NCBI GenBank assembly: GCA_046728935.1
Contig: JBKPFS010000066.1
Coordinates: 1-14,306, forward strand
Length of the DNA: 14,306 nucleotides
Origin: DATAFO01 sp046728935
GTDB lineage: Bacteria > Actinomycetota > Thermoleophilia > Solirubrobacterales > 70-9
Direction: 5' to 3'
Positions 1 through 6,782 of the stretch are shown here, piece by piece. Position 1 is the first letter of the stretch, and every line of letters begins with the position of its first letter. Both the position numbers and the translations under genes were made by a program. The notes beneath the pieces are model-generated. The model was not told where the DNA came from, did not search any database, and saw only the letters and a program-made list of their open reading frames with translations.

Positions 1-87
1 GGCTCGGCGATCATCCGGGCGCGCCGGGCCTGACCCGGACTCGCACCGGGGGACGCGCGTCGACGCGGACGGGCGCTTCGGGCGGGG
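1..87. other. Downstream flank of the carboxypeptidase gene
   Basis: These 87 bases lie beyond the stop of the LysM-VanY gene. I see no gene. A perfect 12-base palindrome (CGCGTCGACGCG, 56-67) and a short GC hairpin (CCCGG/CCGGG near 34-50) are present, but in DNA this GC-rich such structures arise by chance and neither has a T-run. Confidence 0.3.
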
Positions 88-801
88 TCAGCCCAGGTAG
101 TCCACGTGCCACCACTCGTCGGGCGCGTGGATCTTGCCCCAGCCGTACCTCCAGCCGATCTGGTCGATGACCCAGCGCATGTCCTGCGTGGGCACGTCGA
201 CCGCCGTGCCGAACTCGTGCGATGAGGTGCCGGGCGGATTCGCCGGGGCGCCCTCGCCGCTGAGGAAGAGGTCGTAGAGCGCCGCCTGCTGCTCGTAGGT
301 CCGATAGGCGGAGACGACCCCGCCGGGGTAGATGTCGATCCCGTAGACGGCGAGGCACTCCTGGCGCATCGCGTTCCAGGCATCCGCGGCGTCCGGGCGC
401 AGATGGAGGTAACCCCATGGCGACCAGACGTGGCCCATTCCCGGGGCCTCGACGATCTGGGTCAGCGAGGCGCGGTCCGACGTGTAGCCGCTCGCGGTCG
501 TCGCCGAGCTCGAGGACGACCCGCTTCCATCGCCCGTCGACGCCGGCGCCGCGGCGGCAAGCGCCGCGGCACCCTCGGCGACCGTGGGGACCTTGATCGT
601 CGTGCCCTCGACGAGTCCGGCGTCCTCGGAGAGGCCGTTGTAGACCGCGACCGTCCGTGTGGTCAGGTTATTCGCGTAGGCGATCCCCCACAGCGTCTCG
701 CCGGGTTGGACGACGTGTGGCGCCTCGCCACGCGCCGACGGCGCGGACGCGAACAGCGCCAACGCGCACGCACACAACCCCCCGACGGCCCTGATCCGCA
801 T
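88..801 (-). CDS. Secreted LysM / VanY-type D-alanyl-D-alanine carboxypeptidase
   Basis: The product is 237 residues. Residues 1-25 form a signal peptide (MRIR, hydrophobic core, SAPSARG), so it acts outside the membrane on peptidoglycan. A LysM domain (about 28-72, starting VVQPGETLWGIAYANN) binds glycan, followed by an Ala/Ser/Gly-rich linker (about 75-115). The C-terminal half is a peptidase M15B/VanY domain with the zinc ligands in SSHEFGTAVD (H195, D202) and EWWHVDY (catalytic E229, H232). The family trims the terminal D-Ala from stem peptides. The start at 801 is chosen because AGGAGG lies 5 bases upstream and the signal peptide begins there; an in-frame TTG at 891 would give an extension that buries the signal peptide. 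It is last in a minus-strand run after the PAS gene, behind a 147-base gap that may hold a leader RNA. Function is confident; the physiological substrate is inferred. Confidence 0.9.
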   Translation of the reverse strand: MRIRAVGGLCACALALFASAPSARGEAPHVVQPGETLWGIAYANNLTTRTVAVYNGLSEDAGLVEGTTIKVPTVAEGAAALAAAAPASTGDGSGSSSSSATTASGYTSDRASLTQIVEAPGMGHVWSPWGYLHLRPDAADAWNAMRQECLAVYGIDIYPGGVVSAYRTYEQQAALYDLFLSGEGAPANPPGTSSHEFGTAVDVPTQDMRWVIDQIGWRYGWGKIHAPDEWWHVDYLG

Positions 802-948
802 CGGATCCTCCTGTGACTTTGGCTTTCCGTCCGCCAAGGCCTTCTCGGCGCAGGGTCGGGTGTCCTTCGAGCGCAAGGATTCGCCCGCCAAGGCCCAGAG
901 CCGCGGTAAACGGGCCGCCCGGGCGGTGAATACCTAGGCGCTCGCGTC
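802..948 (-). promoter_or_regulatory. Structured leader with two direct repeats upstream of the carboxypeptidase gene
   Basis: The 147-base gap between the PAS stop and the carboxypeptidase start carries two imperfect copies, 54 bases apart, of a 17-mer. On the plus strand these are TTCGCCCGCCAAGGCCC (880-896) and TCCGTCCGCCAAGGCCT (826-842). On the minus strand the proximal copy can form a hairpin (UUGGC/GCCAA) just ahead of the AGGAGG ribosome binding site. Between the copies another hairpin (UCCUU/AAGGA) is possible. This could be a cis-regulatory RNA or operator. Cell-wall hydrolases of actinobacteria are often behind c-di-AMP riboswitches, but I cannot fit the conserved core of that class here, so no class is assigned. 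Confidence 0.3.
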
Positions 949-954
949 CTAGGT
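932..954 (-). terminator. Inverted repeat over the PAS stop codon, possible terminator
   Basis: ACCTAGG (932-938) and CCTAGGT (948-954) are perfect 7-base inverted arms around a loop that can itself pair (CGC/GCG), giving a hairpin of about 10 pairs. The TAG stop of the PAS gene lies within one arm. No T-run follows on the minus strand, so it may be a non-canonical terminator, an mRNA-stabilising hairpin or a protein site. Confidence 0.3.
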
Positions 955-1644
955 GATCTCGCGGGTGACGATCCGGCCCTCGTCGGTAGGCCGCTCGGGA
1001 GGCCCGACTCGCCCCAGGGTGGTGGCGAGGGCCTCCAGGTGTCGGTGGATCCCCTCGAGGAGCCCGTCGGCCCGCCGGCGTGCCGCCGCCAGCTCCACGA
1101 GGGTGGCGTTTAGGGACACCGCCTGCACGTCGGTGTTGCCGCACTTCCAACAGGCCTCGACCCGATCGGCCGCCGAGGTCGCGCCGCAGCTAGGGCAGGT
1201 GATCCGGTAGACGTCGGGCGCTTGCCCGTTGTCCGCCGCGGCCGTCCGCTCGGCCGTGATGTCGATGAGGACGCCACGCCAGTAGGGAGGCTCGTCGGCA
1301 GGCTCGGCCAGGCGGGCCTCGTCTCGCACCCAGACAACGTGCCCGTCGCGGTGGAGCATCCGGTACTCGCTCACGAGGGTCACGTGCCCACCTCGGGCGA
1401 GCTCGACCTCGCTACGCTCGAGCGCCATGATCTCCTCGCGATCGGCGGGATGTAGGCGCTGCTCCCAGAGGTGCCCGTCGGCGAGCCACTCCTCGACCGT
1501 GTAGCCGAGCAGCGACTCGATCTGTGGGCTGACGTAGCGCCAGGGCCCGCCGGCTTCGGCCACGGGTCCCTCGTAGATCACGGCCGGGATCGACTCGATC
1601 AGCTCTCGCAGCTGATCGACGGCTGCCTTGACCTCTAGCGGCAC
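949..1644 (-). CDS. PAS-domain protein with C-terminal zinc ribbon
   Basis: The product is 231 residues with a GTG start; GGAG lies 7 bases upstream. Residues about 10-132 form one PAS fold of the PAS_3 type: WRYVSPQIESLLGYTVEEWL, then LHPADRE and the C-terminal strands ending WRGVLIDITAER. A zinc ribbon follows, with C150-x2-C153 and C165-x2-C168. The C-terminal 45 residues are helical and charged. There is no kinase, GGDEF, EAL or HTH module, so signal output must go through the zinc ribbon, the tail or a partner. The tail resembles the dimerising helix next to many PAS sensors but is too short for a kinase core. It lies 50 bases after the cyclophilin stop, on the same strand, so co-transcription is possible. 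The PAS ligand and partner are unknown. Confidence 0.75.
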   Translation of the reverse strand: MPLEVKAAVDQLRELIESIPAVIYEGPVAEAGGPWRYVSPQIESLLGYTVEEWLADGHLWEQRLHPADREEIMALERSEVELARGGHVTLVSEYRMLHRDGHVVWVRDEARLAEPADEPPYWRGVLIDITAERTAAADNGQAPDVYRITCPSCGATSAADRVEACWKCGNTDVQAVSLNATLVELAAARRRADGLLEGIHRHLEALATTLGRVGPPERPTDEGRIVTREIT

Positions 1645-1694
1645 GAGCTCACTCCGTCCTTACCCTCCCCAATCGACATCCCCGCCCCCTCCCC

Positions 1695-2153
1695 CTAAGA
1701 CGAGACCTCGATCCGCTCGATCCTCTGCGGCTCGACGGGGCGATCGCTCGCGTCGGTCTCGGTCGCCTCGATCGCGTCCACGGCGTCCATTCCACTCGTC
1801 ACCGTGCCGAACACCGTGTGCTTGCCGTCGAGCCACGACGCCGCGTCAGTGGTGACGATGAAGAACTGCGAGCCGTTCGTATTCGGGCCCGCGTTCGCCA
1901 TCGCCAGGGCACCGCGGACCACCTTGTGCTGGTTGATCTCGTCTTCGAACGTGTACCCCGGCCCGCCGGTGCCAGTGCCCTCGGGGCAACCGCCCTGGAT
2001 CATGAAGTCCTTGATCACCCGGTGGAAGATCAGCCCGTCGTAGAAGCCATCCGCGGCCAGCTTGCGGAAGTTCTCCACCGTCTTTGGAGCGTCCTCGTCG
2101 TGCAGCTGCACGGCGATCGGCCCGGCGCTGGTGTGGAGCGTAGCCTCGGACAT
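1695..2153 (-). CDS. Cyclophilin-type peptidyl-prolyl cis-trans isomerase
   Basis: The product is 152 residues with no signal peptide, so a cytoplasmic cyclophilin that speeds proline isomerisation in folding proteins. The signature is complete: FHRVIKDFMIQGG (H44, R45, F50, Q53), NGSQFFIV (Q96, F98) and WLDGKHTVFG (W107, H112). The length is that of the small single-domain bacterial class. The ATG at 2153 is preferred to an upstream in-frame start because MSEATLHTSAGPI matches the usual N-terminus. No Shine-Dalgarno is visible; the upstream minus-strand sequence has a TACGCT box, so a leaderless transcript is possible. It is the first gene of the minus-strand run and divergent from the zinc peptidase, sharing an 87-base promoter region. 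Confidence 0.93.
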   Translation of the reverse strand: MSEATLHTSAGPIAVQLHDEDAPKTVENFRKLAADGFYDGLIFHRVIKDFMIQGGCPEGTGTGGPGYTFEDEINQHKVVRGALAMANAGPNTNGSQFFIVTTDAASWLDGKHTVFGTVTSGMDAVDAIEATETDASDRPVEPQRIERIEVSS

Positions 2154-2224
2154 GGCGGGCCGCAGCGTAGCGCGGCGACGCCTCAGCGCGGCGCAGTTGG
2201 CGGCTCCCGAGCCCACGCCGAGCC

Positions 2225-2230
2225 TAGACT
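2225..2230 (+). promoter_or_regulatory. Candidate -10 box of the zinc peptidase gene
   Basis: TAGACT ends 10 bases before the GTG start. Together with the missing Shine-Dalgarno this suggests a leaderless or nearly leaderless transcript. No convincing -35 is spaced correctly, so this is tentative. Confidence 0.3.
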
Positions 2231-2240
2231 CCGCGAGCCG

Positions 2241-3173
2241 GTGAGGTGGAGGCGAACGAACAGCAGGGACGTGATCGACGTCCGCGGCGCCTCGCCCCGA
2301 GGCGGCGGGCGCACGGGCGGGCTGGGCGGCGGGTTGCCGATCCCCGGCGGGATCGGGGGGATCGGCGGCGGCGCGGGGGTGGTCGTCGTCCTGGTGATCC
2401 TCGCGCTCCAGATCTTTGGCGGCGGCGACGGCGGTGAAGGCTTCGACATCGGCGACATCTTCGGTCCCTCGCTCCAGGCGCCTGGGGCCTTGAATCCGGA
2501 GCCGATCCCGCCGGGCCAGGACCCGCAGCGCGAGCTGAAGGACTTCTCGACCTACGTCTTCGAGGACACGCAGGACACCTGGCGCGGCACCTTAACGCAG
2601 GACGGCGAGGGATACGACAACGCCCAGCTCGTCCTCTACTCGAACGCCGTCCAGACCGGCGGGTGCGGTGGCGCGACCTCGGCCGTGGGCCCGTTCTACT
2701 GCCCGGCCGACGGGCGCGTGTACCTGGATCTGAGCTTCTACGACGAGATGCAGCAGCTGGTGGGCGCTTCTTCGGAGATCGACTTCGCCTGGGCCTACGT
2801 GATCGCCCACGAGATGGGACACCACGTGCAGAACCTCGTGGGCACGAACGACCAGGTCTCGAGGCTCGAGCACCAGAACCCGGACGACGCAAACGAGCTC
2901 TCGGTGCGTACGGAGCTCCAGGCGGACTGCTATGCCGGGGTCTGGGCGAGCACGGTCTACGCGCAGGGTGACCTGGAGCAGGGCGACCTCGACGAGGCGT
3001 TCACCGCCACCAAGGCGATCGGCGACGACCGCCTCCAGGAGCAAGCCGGCGGTCGCATCGACCCGGACTCCTTCACCCACGGCACCTCCGAGCAGCGCCG
3101 GCACTGGTTCGAGACCGGGTACGAGTCGGCCGACCCCGCCGCCTGCGACACCTTCTCGGCCGACGAACTCTGA
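2241..3173 (+). CDS. Membrane-anchored neutral zinc metallopeptidase (YpfJ family)
   Basis: The product is 310 residues. The basic N-terminus and the VIDVRG motif (11-16) are typical of the neutral zinc metallopeptidase (YpfJ-like) family. A Gly-rich stretch leads into one membrane segment (about 44-60, GVVVVLVILALQIFGG); the rest is probably exported. The catalytic domain has HEMGHH (H190, E191, H194) and, downstream, ELQADCYAG (225-233), which in this family supplies the third zinc ligand. C142/C154 could form a disulfide. The GTG at 2241 is chosen because family proteins start with this RWRR...DVRG block; the frame stays open far upstream only because it is antisense to the cyclophilin. 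It is divergent from the cyclophilin and followed by a 94-base gap. The substrate is unknown for the family. Confidence 0.88.
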   Translation: MRWRRTNSRDVIDVRGASPRGGGRTGGLGGGLPIPGGIGGIGGGAGVVVVLVILALQIFGGGDGGEGFDIGDIFGPSLQAPGALNPEPIPPGQDPQRELKDFSTYVFEDTQDTWRGTLTQDGEGYDNAQLVLYSNAVQTGGCGGATSAVGPFYCPADGRVYLDLSFYDEMQQLVGASSEIDFAWAYVIAHEMGHHVQNLVGTNDQVSRLEHQNPDDANELSVRTELQADCYAGVWASTVYAQGDLEQGDLDEAFTATKAIGDDRLQEQAGGRIDPDSFTHGTSEQRRHWFETGYESADPAACDTFSADEL

Positions 3174-3267
3174 GCGCGACGGCGTCTCGCGGGTAGGATC
3201 GCCGCGTGGGGCCTGGATTTCGGCAGCGCGGACGTGCGCATCCAGCCCACGGACCCGAGCGACTAAT

Positions 3268-4260
3268 TCAGGTTCGAGCGAGCCACCGCTTGGGGTTCTC
3301 CACCATCATCGTCCGCTCCTGATCCTCCGTCATCCCGCTCTCGCGGAGCGCCGGCAGAACCTTGTCGGGGACGATCGTGAGGCTCCAGTCCTTGGCCCCG
3401 CCGGCGTCGACGATCTGTTGCGAGGTCTCGACCGAGTACCAGTCGAGGGTGACGCAGAAGTCCCCCGACAGGAACATTCGATCGGCGTAGCCGCGCTCGA
3501 GGAGCGCGAGCACCGTCGGGTTGCGGCGCTCGAAGGGAAGGAACAGCTCCAGTCCGTAGCGGTCCATGCCGATGAACACGCCCTTGTCGAGCACCCGCTC
3601 GATGTAGTCCAGGTCGTCGGTGTCGCCCGTGTGCGCGATCTGGACCCCGGTGAGATCGACGCCCTCCTCCTCGAAGATCTCGATCTGGCGTGGCCCGGTC
3701 TCGCTCGCCGGGCGTGAGTGGGCCATGATCGGGGCGCCGGTCCGCACGCTCGCTCGCGCGGCGGCGCGATGGACCTTCTCGATGTTCTCGGTCACCCCGG
3801 GCTCGTCCGCGGCGCACTTGATGAACGCCGCCTTGATCTCCGTGCCCTGAATCCCCTCGGTGACGTCGTGGACGAAGCAGTCCGCCATCGCGTCGGCGTC
3901 GCGGGTCAGGAAGTAGTACGGGAGGTAGTCGTAGGTGTAGATCCCGGTGCAGGGGACGACCTGGAGCCCCGTCTGCTCAGAGACGCGGCGCGAGAAGGCC
4001 ACGTCCCGTCCTCCGAACATCCCGGTCGGCTCGCAGATCGTTCGGACGCCCCGATCGACGACCTCGTTCGCGCTCTCGACTGCCGCTCCCAGCAGCTCGT
4101 CCGGTCCGATCTCCTTCAGGGGGTCGACCTCCTTCACGATGGCGAGGTGCGGCCACTGCGCGTGGACGGCCTCGTCGCGGAAGATCAGATGCTCGTGGAC
4201 GAGGGTCGGGCCGAGCTCGTCGACGTCGATCGCTCCGGTGACCGTCTCGACCGTTGGCAT
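3268..4260 (-). CDS. Phosphotriesterase-family metal-dependent hydrolase
   Basis: The product is 330 residues, matching full-length amidohydrolase-superfamily phosphotriesterase homologues. All six binuclear-metal ligands are visible: H22 and H24 in VHEHLIF, the lysine to be carboxylated K148 in AAFIKCA, H181 in MAHSRP, H210 in IAHTGD, and D267 in LSGDFC. The protein is cytoplasmic. Most relatives hydrolyse lactones or phosphodiester/ester substrates; true organophosphate hydrolysis is rare and cannot be inferred. The ATG at 4260 fits the family N-terminus (PTVETVTGAIDVDELGPTLVHEH). Its stop is 94 bases from that of the convergent zinc peptidase. The 28-residue membrane peptide gene ends 22 bases upstream on the same strand, so the two probably share a transcript. 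Confidence 0.9.
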   Translation of the reverse strand: MPTVETVTGAIDVDELGPTLVHEHLIFRDEAVHAQWPHLAIVKEVDPLKEIGPDELLGAAVESANEVVDRGVRTICEPTGMFGGRDVAFSRRVSEQTGLQVVPCTGIYTYDYLPYYFLTRDADAMADCFVHDVTEGIQGTEIKAAFIKCAADEPGVTENIEKVHRAAARASVRTGAPIMAHSRPASETGPRQIEIFEEEGVDLTGVQIAHTGDTDDLDYIERVLDKGVFIGMDRYGLELFLPFERRNPTVLALLERGYADRMFLSGDFCVTLDWYSVETSQQIVDAGGAKDWSLTIVPDKVLPALRESGMTEDQERTMMVENPKRWLART

Positions 4261-4282
4261 CGGGTCGCTGATCCTATTCGCG

Positions 4283-4369
4283 TCAGATCAGCTTGATCGT
4301 CGCGATCACCATCGAGGCGATCAGGCAGACGATGAGGATCGCCATGCCGTAGATCCAGCTGCGGGGCAC
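4283..4369 (-). CDS. Small single-pass membrane peptide (28 residues)
   Basis: A GTG-started ORF of 28 codons encodes a short basic/polar head (MPRSWIYG) and one continuous hydrophobic helix (MAILIVCLIASMVIATIKLI), ending in TGA. It is predicted to be an integral membrane peptide. A TACTAT box sits 8 bases upstream of the GTG, so the mRNA could be leaderless; there is no Shine-Dalgarno. The ORF lies 22 bases ahead of the phosphotriesterase gene and is divergent from the universal stress gene. I do not recognise a named family. Support comes from the clean hydrophobic composition and the promoter placement; an internal ATG at residue 9 is an alternative start. Confidence 0.5.
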   Translation of the reverse strand: MPRSWIYGMAILIVCLIASMVIATIKLI

Positions 4370-4377
4370 CAGCCGGG

Positions 4378-4384
4378 ATAGTAT
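4378..4384. promoter_or_regulatory. Overlapping divergent -10 boxes (ATAGTAT)
   Basis: The plus strand reads TAGTAT (4379-4384), ahead of the universal stress gene; the minus strand reads TACTAT across the same bases, ahead of the 28-residue peptide gene. Both are good -10 matches in a GC-rich region and would make the two promoters mutually exclusive or co-regulated. No -35 was assigned. Confidence 0.4.
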
Positions 4385-4417
4385 GGGCGCGCAACCGTGG
4401 CCAAAGGAGAAGCGGCC

Positions 4418-4861
4418 TTGTTCGAGCGCATTGTCGTAGGCACAGACGGTTCAGAGACGGCCGGCGAGGCCGTGCGCCAGGCGACCGAGCTGGCGCGGAT
4501 GGCCAGCGCGAAGCTCGCCCTGGTGAGCGCCTTCGAGCCGGTTCCCTCTTCCCGGCTACGCGAGGAGGGCTCGGAGGTTCCGGGCGACGTGGCACACGCG
4601 GTCGGTCCTCGCGAGGACGTGAACACGATCCTCGACGGGGCTGCCGGCAAGGCGAGGCAGGAGGGCATCGAGGCCGAGACCTATGCGCGCGAGGGCGACC
4701 CGGCCGACGCGATCCTCGACGTCGCCGAGGAGACCAAGGCGGACCTGATCGTGGTCGGAAACAAGGGGATGACGGGCGCCCGGCGCTTCCTGCTGGGAAG
4801 CGTCCCAAACAAGATCTCCCACCACGCGCCCTGCAGCGTCTACATCGTCCGGACGACGTGA
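4418..4861 (+). CDS. Universal stress protein (UspA family, ATP-binding type)
   Basis: The product is 147 residues, a single Usp domain in the cytoplasm. It begins MFERIVVGTDGSETAGEAV and ends with the ATP-binding signature G-x2-G-x9-G-S (GNKGMTGARRFLLGS) and a CSVYIV strand, so it belongs to the nucleotide-binding class associated with stress, dormancy or redox response. The TTG at 4418 is chosen because AGGAG (4405-4409) lies 8 bases upstream and the product then starts at the family N-terminus. An in-frame GTG at 4397 would add seven residues and place the Shine-Dalgarno inside the gene. It shares a bidirectional promoter with the minus-strand membrane peptide and is convergent with the protease, four bases apart. 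Confidence 0.9.
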   Translation: MFERIVVGTDGSETAGEAVRQATELARMASAKLALVSAFEPVPSSRLREEGSEVPGDVAHAVGPREDVNTILDGAAGKARQEGIEAETYAREGDPADAILDVAEETKADLIVVGNKGMTGARRFLLGSVPNKISHHAPCSVYIVRTT

Positions 4862-4865
4862 GGCC

Positions 4866-6224
4866 CTAGGCCTCGCAGGGGCCCGATCGGGTCGCCCTGG
4901 CGGCGTCCAGCAGCCCCGCGCCGTAAAAGCGCCGCGGCTTCGCGGGGCGCGCGCTGCAGAGCAACCGGCTGCGAAGCTGCTTCGGCGACGGGTCGGGGCC
5001 GGCGGCGCCGCTCCCCAGCACCAGCGCCGCCACGCCGCTCGCGTGCGCGGCTGACATCGAGGTCCCGAGGTCGGGCCGGATGGCGAACTGGTCGAAGCTG
5101 AGGCACGGGTCCGGAAAGCACTCGAAGCTGAGCTGCTTCACGGGGTCCGAGTCGCTCCGGCAGCGCTTGCGCGAGGCCTCGCCGCGCGGCCGACCGCCGC
5201 CGGGTGCCGTCAGGTCGACGCCCTTGCCGTAGTGCGAGTAAGCCGCGAGGCAGCCATGCCTGGTCGCCGCCGCGACCGAGAGCACGCCCGGGGCGGCGGC
5301 GGGAAACAGGGACCGCCCCTTGCCGCGCCCGGTCGCGTTCCCGGCGGCCGCGATGACCAGCGCGCCTCGCCGCCTCGCTTTGCGGGTGGCCTTGCAGAGC
5401 GCTTTGACCTGCTTGCAGCGCTTCACCTTGCGAGCGAACTGGAGGCTGAGATTGATCACGTCGGCGCCGTGACGCGCCGCCCACTCGACCCCCTCCGCGA
5501 CGTCCTCAGAGGTTCCGGCGCCGCTGCGGTCGAGCACCCGCACGGGCATCAGCGTGGCGCCGTAGGCGAGGCCGGTGAGGAAGTCGTCGTCGGTCTTCTC
5601 CACCGGCTGCCCGAGCGTCACCTGCTCGCCGATGGTCCCGGCGACGTGGGTGCCGTGGCCGTTTTCGTCGACCGGATAAGGATCGCCGTCGACGAGGTCG
5701 ACGCCGTCGGCGAACTGGTCGGCGCGGAAGTCCGGGCTGCGGGCAAAGCCGTCGGGCGGTGGTCCGGCGTAGGCGATCCCGCTGTCGACCACGGCTACCG
5801 TGACGCCGGCGCCGCCGGCCGCGCCCCCCGACTGCGCGCGATCCCACGCCTTCGCGACACGGACGCCGCCCGGTCTGCCGCGGAAGCTCCACTGGTCCTC
5901 GCGCCACCCGCTCACCTCTCCCGAGCTCCCGCGATCGAGCGGTGTCAGCGCCGCCGTGGCGACCCAGTTGGGGTTGGCGTAGGTGATCCGTGGGTCCTCG
6001 CGCAGGGCGTCGATCGCCTCGCGCACGCCGACCCCAGCCGGCAGCTCGACCACCCGCGGGTCGCCGGCGCGGGTGGCCACCACGACCTCGCCGGGGACGA
6101 ACGCGCGTTCCGCCTCCGCGCCGGCCGCGGCAGGCGCAGCGAAGATCGCAGCCGCGGCGACCAGGCCAGCGAGTGCGCCGAGCGCGCGGCGGAGTGCGCG
6201 GATGTTGGCGGGCGGTTGGGCCAT
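4866..6224 (-). CDS. Secreted subtilisin-like (S8) serine protease
   Basis: The product is 452 residues. Residues 1-38 form a signal peptide (AQPPANIRALRR then a long Ala/Leu core). Residues about 42-90 look like a short inhibitor/propeptide region (FVPGEVVVATR...REDPRITYANPNW). The S8 domain carries the full triad: D147 in VAVVDSGI, H190 in ENGHGTHVAG and S389 in GTSMSAAHASG, with oxyanion N296 in IAAAGNATG. Two unusual insertions stand out: a Lys/Arg stretch with Cys at 265-287, and a Cys-containing insert at about 345-375 between the last strand and the Ser motif, probably disulfide-linked. Start choice is tentative: ATG at 6224 is nearest the signal peptide, and an in-frame ATG at 6266 would add 14 polar residues; neither has a clear Shine-Dalgarno. 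It is divergent from tadA. Confidence 0.88.
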   Translation of the reverse strand: MAQPPANIRALRRALGALAGLVAAAAIFAAPAAAGAEAERAFVPGEVVVATRAGDPRVVELPAGVGVREAIDALREDPRITYANPNWVATAALTPLDRGSSGEVSGWREDQWSFRGRPGGVRVAKAWDRAQSGGAAGGAGVTVAVVDSGIAYAGPPPDGFARSPDFRADQFADGVDLVDGDPYPVDENGHGTHVAGTIGEQVTLGQPVEKTDDDFLTGLAYGATLMPVRVLDRSGAGTSEDVAEGVEWAARHGADVINLSLQFARKVKRCKQVKALCKATRKARRRGALVIAAAGNATGRGKGRSLFPAAAPGVLSVAAATRHGCLAAYSHYGKGVDLTAPGGGRPRGEASRKRCRSDSDPVKQLSFECFPDPCLSFDQFAIRPDLGTSMSAAHASGVAALVLGSGAAGPDPSPKQLRSRLLCSARPAKPRRFYGAGLLDAARATRSGPCEA

Positions 6225-6267
6225 CCGGAATTCCGAACACTGGGGACCGTCGGAAGTTGCCTGCATC

Positions 6268-6293
6268 TTGAGAGGAGTCTCGCGGGCGATACT
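6268..6293 (+). promoter_or_regulatory. Candidate promoter of tadA
   Basis: GATACT (6288-6293) ends six bases before the ATG of tadA, with TTGAGA (6268-6273) upstream. The 14-base spacing is shorter than the usual 17, so the -35 is doubtful, but the position of the -10 again suggests a leaderless mRNA. Confidence 0.3.
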
Positions 6294-6299
6294 GCACGC

Positions 6300-6767
6300 A
6301 TGGCCGAGGCCAGGTTCTTCGCCCGCGACGAGGAGTACATGCGCCAGGCGCTGATCGAGGCTGAGCGCTCGGCCGGCCACGACGACGTGCCGATCGGGGC
6401 CGTCGTCGTGCGTGAGGGCGAGGTGATCGGCGCGGCGGGGAACGAGCGCGAGCTGCGCTCCGACCCGACGGCCCACGCCGAGATCCTGGCGCTACGAGCC
6501 GCCGCCGAGCGACTGGGGGGCTGGCGCGTGCCGGACTCCGTCCTCTACGTCACCCTCGAGCCGTGCGCGATGTGCGCGGGCGCGATCATCCTCGCCCGCG
6601 TGCCGAGGGTTGTCTACGCGGCCGCCGACCCCAAGGCCGGCGCCGCGGGGAGCGTGCTCGACGTCCTCGGCGAGCCGAGGCTCAACCACCGGCCCAGGGT
6701 GGACGGCGGCCTGCTCGCCGATCAGTCGGCGGCGCTGCTCGAAGCCTTCTTTCGCTCCCGGCGCTAG
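6300..6767 (+). CDS. tadA: tRNA(adenine-34) deaminase
   Basis: The product is 155 residues. It deaminates A34 of tRNA-Arg(ACG) to inosine so that CGN codons can be read; it is normally essential and cytoplasmic. The zinc deaminase core is complete: H59-A-E61 (E61 is the proton shuttle) and P88-C89-A-M-C92, with the TadA N-terminal block DEEYMRQALIEAE and the DVPIGAVVV strand. The C-terminal helix (LLADQSAALLEAFFRSRR) is the usual TadA ending. The ATG at 6300 is chosen because the family normally has 5-12 residues before DEEYM; a downstream ATG at residue 14 would remove part of helix 1. It is divergent from the protease and convergent with pncB, 15 bases apart. Confidence 0.93.
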   Translation: MAEARFFARDEEYMRQALIEAERSAGHDDVPIGAVVVREGEVIGAAGNERELRSDPTAHAEILALRAAAERLGGWRVPDSVLYVTLEPCAMCAGAIILARVPRVVYAAADPKAGAAGSVLDVLGEPRLNHRPRVDGGLLADQSAALLEAFFRSRR

Positions 6768-6782
6768 CGAGGGACTCTGCGC

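Noticed and set aside
802..948. c-di-AMP (ydaO) riboswitch
   Set aside because: The context fits, but I find neither the G-rich GGAACC segment nor the conserved 3' core, and the space is too short; kept as an unclassified leader.
1818..2240. N-terminal extension of the zinc peptidase
   Set aside because: It is antisense to the cyclophilin; family proteins begin at the RWRR block, and the GTG at 2241 follows a -10-like box.
3209..3266. Possible fragment reading GLDFGSADVRIQPTDPSD
   Set aside because: It looks protein-like but has no start codon in frame and only 94 bases are free between convergent genes.
5232..6299. Long plus-strand extension upstream of tadA
   Set aside because: It is antisense to the S8 protease, whose catalytic residues are all intact; the TadA fold starts at 6300.
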